Shown here in pieces: positions 61,865 through 64,000 of a DNA stretch of 64,000 bases. Origin of the DNA: Nocardioides luteus (GTDB lineage Bacteria > Actinomycetota > Actinomycetes > Propionibacteriales > Nocardioidaceae); the NCBI RefSeq assembly GCF_014648595.1, contig NZ_BMRK01000001.1:372001-436000 (forward strand), in the 5' to 3' direction. The stretch's first letter is position 1, and every line of letters starts with the position of its first letter. The translations under genes and the position numbers were made by a program. The notes below the pieces were generated by a model, which saw nothing but the letters and a program-made list of their open reading frames with translations, had not been told where the DNA came from and did no database searches.

Positions 61865-62911
61865 ATGACCACATCCGACCCGACCGGCCTGCACCGGGTG
61901 CTCGACGAACCGGTGGGCGGCTCGCTGCCGCTGCCCCAGGCGGCCAGACGACTCGACACCCGATCGGAGCTGTGGCCCGACGAGGTGCGGATCCGGGTGG
62001 AGCGGCTCAACCTCGACGCCGCCTCCTTTCGCCAGCTCGAGGCCGCCCACGACGGCGACGGTGATGCCGTACGCCGCGAGGTGCTCGACATCGTCGCCGA
62101 GCGCGGCAAGATGCAGAACCCGGTCACCGGCTCGGGCGGGATGCTCGTCGGTGTGGTCGAAGAGGTCGGGCCCGACTCGCCCCTCGGCGTGAAGGCGGGC
62201 GACCGCGTCGCGACCCTGGTCTCGCTGACCCTGACCCCCTTGGTGATCGAGGACGGCCTCGCCGGCTGGGGCGGCGACTCCGAGCAGGTGCCCTGCGACG
62301 GCTACGCCATCCTCTTCGGCCGCTCGATCGCCGCCGTCCTCCCCGACGACCTCGCCCCCGAGCTCGCGCTGTCGGTCATGGACGTCTGCGGCGCCCCGGC
62401 GCTGACCCGCCGGGTCGTCTCCGAGCGCTACGCCGGGGGCGTCGTCGCGGTGATCGGTGGTGGCGGAAAGTCCGGCTCGCTCTCCCTGGCCGCCGCGAGG
62501 GACGCCGGAGCCGGCCACCTCATCGGCATCGTCCCGACCGACGCCGAGGCCGATCGCCTCCGCGAGGCGGGTCTGGCCGACGAGGTCGTGGTCGCCGACG
62601 CCCGCAACCCGGTGGCGCTGCGCGACGCCGTCACCAAGAGCGGTGGCCCCGCCGACGTGACCGTCGTCTGCGTCGACGTCCCCGGCTGCGAGGGCGGAGC
62701 CATCCTCGCCACCGCGGAGCAAGGCACCGTCATCTTCTTCTCCATGGCCACCTCTTTCTCCGCCGCCGCGCTCGGCGCTGAGGGGCTCGCCGCCGACGTG
62801 ACGATGCTCGTCGGCAACGGCTACGTCCCCGGCCATGCCGCCTACGCCCTGGATCTGCTCCGCGCGAACGCCGGGGTCCGAGCACTCTTCGAAGGGAGAC
62901 TGGCCCAGTGA
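61865..62911 (+). CDS. kdd: L-erythro-3,5-diaminohexanoate dehydrogenase
   Basis: A 348-residue NAD-dependent enzyme. It begins MTTSDPTGLHRVLDEPVGGS after AAGGAGG, and shows GKMQNPVTGSGGMLVGVVEE (typical of Kdd) and a Rossmann motif VVAVIGGGGKSGSLSLAAAR (about 186-205). In lysine fermentation it oxidises 3,5-diaminohexanoate, the product of KamDE, to 5-amino-3-oxohexanoate. Its stop overlaps the GTG start of kamD, so the two are translationally coupled. Confidence 0.9.
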   Translation: MTTSDPTGLHRVLDEPVGGSLPLPQAARRLDTRSELWPDEVRIRVERLNLDAASFRQLEAAHDGDGDAVRREVLDIVAERGKMQNPVTGSGGMLVGVVEEVGPDSPLGVKAGDRVATLVSLTLTPLVIEDGLAGWGGDSEQVPCDGYAILFGRSIAAVLPDDLAPELALSVMDVCGAPALTRRVVSERYAGGVVAVIGGGGKSGSLSLAAARDAGAGHLIGIVPTDAEADRLREAGLADEVVVADARNPVALRDAVTKSGGPADVTVVCVDVPGCEGGAILATAEQGTVIFFSMATSFSAAALGAEGLAADVTMLVGNGYVPGHAAYALDLLRANAGVRALFEGRLAQ

Positions 62912-64000
62912 GACTCGACCTGGACCCGGCGACCATCGCCCGCGCCCGCAACCTGGCCGCCCGCGCCGGTGAGCCGATCGTGGAGATGGCCAAGCGCCAC
63001 ACCACGGTCGCCGTCGAGCGCGCCACCCTGCGGCTGGCCGGCCTCGGCGGCGCCGACCCCGACGGCACCCCGTGGGTGAACCACCTCGTCGACGCGGTCC
63101 GCGCCGACATCGGCCTCGAGCACGGCGTGGCCCTGCCGGTCTGGCACGCGCTCGCCGGCTACGACAACGACCTCGCACGACTGGCCGAGGAGGCCGCCGC
63201 CGGGCAGGTGAGCTTCCGGCTGCCGGAGGGCGCCGACGCCGACCTGGCTGCGAAGCGCTCCCGGGAGGCGGTCGGGGCCGGCATCGCCCGGCTCGACGCG
63301 AGCAGGATCGCCCGAGACCGGATGATCAGCGAGATCGGCGACGCGCCCCGCAAGCCCTGGATCTACCTGATCGTCGCCACCGGCGACATCTACGAGGACA
63401 TCCCGCAGGCCCAGGCGGCCGCCCGCGAAGGCGCCGACATCATCGCGGTCATCCGCTCGACCGGCCAGTCGCTCCTCGACTACGTGCCCGAGGGCGCGAC
63501 GCGGGAAGGGTTCGCCGGGACGTACGCGACGCAGGAGAACTTCCGGCTGATGCGGGCGGCGCTCGACGAGACCAGCCGCGAGCTGGGCCGCTACGTACGC
63601 CTGACCAACTACGCCAGCGGGCTGTGCATGCCCGAGATCGCGGCACTGGCGGGCATGGAGCGTCTGGACATGATGCTCAACGACTCGATGTACGGGATCC
63701 TGTTCCGCGACATCAACCCGGTGCGTACGTTCGTCGACCAGCGGCTCTCCCGCCAGATCCACGCGCGGGCGGGGATCATCATCAACACCGGCGAGGACAA
63801 CTATCTCACCACCGCGGACGCCGTCGAGGCGGCGCACACGGTGACGACCTCCCAGCTCCTCAACGAGTACTTCGCCAAGGAGGCCGGCCTCGAGGACTGG
63901 CAGCTCGGTCTGGGCCACGCCTTCGAGATCAACCCGGACGTGCCCGACTCGTTCCGCCTCGAGCTCGCGCACGCGCTGCTGGCGAAGACGATCTTCCCCG
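62908..64000 (+). CDS. kamD: Lysine 5,6-aminomutase alpha subunit (3' truncated by window)
   Basis: The frame starts at GTG 62908 (overlapping the kdd stop) and is open to the window end, giving 364 of an expected about 520 residues. KPWIYLIVATGDIYEDIPQA, VIRSTGQSLLDYVPEGAT, LTNYASGLCMPEIAALAGME and the segment MLNDSMYGILFRDINPVRTF are strongly typical of the KamD/OraS PLP-binding TIM-barrel subunit, which with the B12-binding KamE moves the 6-amino group of beta-lysine to C5. The beta subunit should follow outside the window. Confidence 0.92.
   Translation, partial: MRLDLDPATIARARNLAARAGEPIVEMAKRHTTVAVERATLRLAGLGGADPDGTPWVNHLVDAVRADIGLEHGVALPVWHALAGYDNDLARLAEEAAAGQVSFRLPEGADADLAAKRSREAVGAGIARLDASRIARDRMISEIGDAPRKPWIYLIVATGDIYEDIPQAQAAAREGADIIAVIRSTGQSLLDYVPEGATREGFAGTYATQENFRLMRAALDETSRELGRYVRLTNYASGLCMPEIAALAGMERLDMMLNDSMYGILFRDINPVRTFVDQRLSRQIHARAGIIINTGEDNYLTTADAVEAAHTVTTSQLLNEYFAKEAGLEDWQLGLGHAFEINPDVPDSFRLELAHALLAKTIFP

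Overview
The window is high-GC actinobacterial DNA. Gene content fits the Nocardioidaceae, most likely a Nocardioides-like species: ECF sigma/zinc anti-sigma pair, an SsgA-like protein, many acyl-CoA enzymes, OFA-family transporters with a small partner protein, and a lysine 2,3-/5,6-aminomutase cluster. The genus is inferred from gene content and codon style, not from a marker gene.

Layout. 1-7.7 kb: end of a membrane glycosyltransferase-like gene, an MFS transporter, a DUF1707 protein, then a glycosyltransferase / methyltransferase / toroid-fold / methyltransferase group behind a KstR-like palindrome, an internally deleted acetyltransferase and a 2H phosphoesterase. 7.8-13.7 kb: a repeat-rich secreted protein, a J-domain protein, tRNA-Gly, and a zinc-finger coiled-coil gene divergent from an orphan tyrosine recombinase. 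13.9-24.6 kb: GMC oxidoreductase, acyl-CoA synthetase, ECF sigma/anti-sigma/YceI, glutaryl-CoA dehydrogenase-like enzyme, TauE exporter, FadR-type regulator, dicarboxylate carrier and class III CoA-transferase; the last genes suggest dicarboxylate (possibly glutarate) catabolism. 24.7-37.0 kb: drug-type MFS pump, a truncated DUF418 protein, two convergent GH13 glucosidases, OsmC, two acyl-CoA synthetases, a thioesterase, a LuxR regulator and a flavoprotein.

37,014-55,372 is a complete actinomycete integrative and conjugative element (AICE, about 18.3 kb) inserted in the 3' part of tRNA-Val(GAC). It is bounded by a perfect 45-bp duplication, with paired 12-bp arm-type repeats near both ends. 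The left third carries lower-GC cargo: an AbiV/HEPN-like abortive-infection protein and two unrecognised membrane proteins, making it a candidate defence region. Next come a Nudix-HTH fusion (like the Pif immunity factor of pSAM2) and an XRE regulator, transcribed leftward. A strong promoter/operator then starts a rightward operon: small AICE proteins, a TraB/FtsK translocase followed by a GTAGC/GCTAC repeat cluster (candidate clt), a spread-type membrane protein, WhiB-zinc ribbon fusion, prim-pol, cytosine methyltransferase, helicase, an iteron array (candidate replication origin), excisionase and integrase. The parts together describe excision, replication, double-stranded DNA transfer, immunity and host-defence cargo.

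55.3-64 kb: tRNA-Val, tRNA-Cys and tRNA-Gly, an aminotransferase class IV gene, an OFA transporter with its small subunit, an SsgA-like protein, a 5'-3' exonuclease, an Lrp/AsnC regulator, then kamA divergent from kdd-kamD (lysine fermentation-type pathway), the last truncated by the window end. Most annotation is by motif and family resemblance read by eye; no database search was run.
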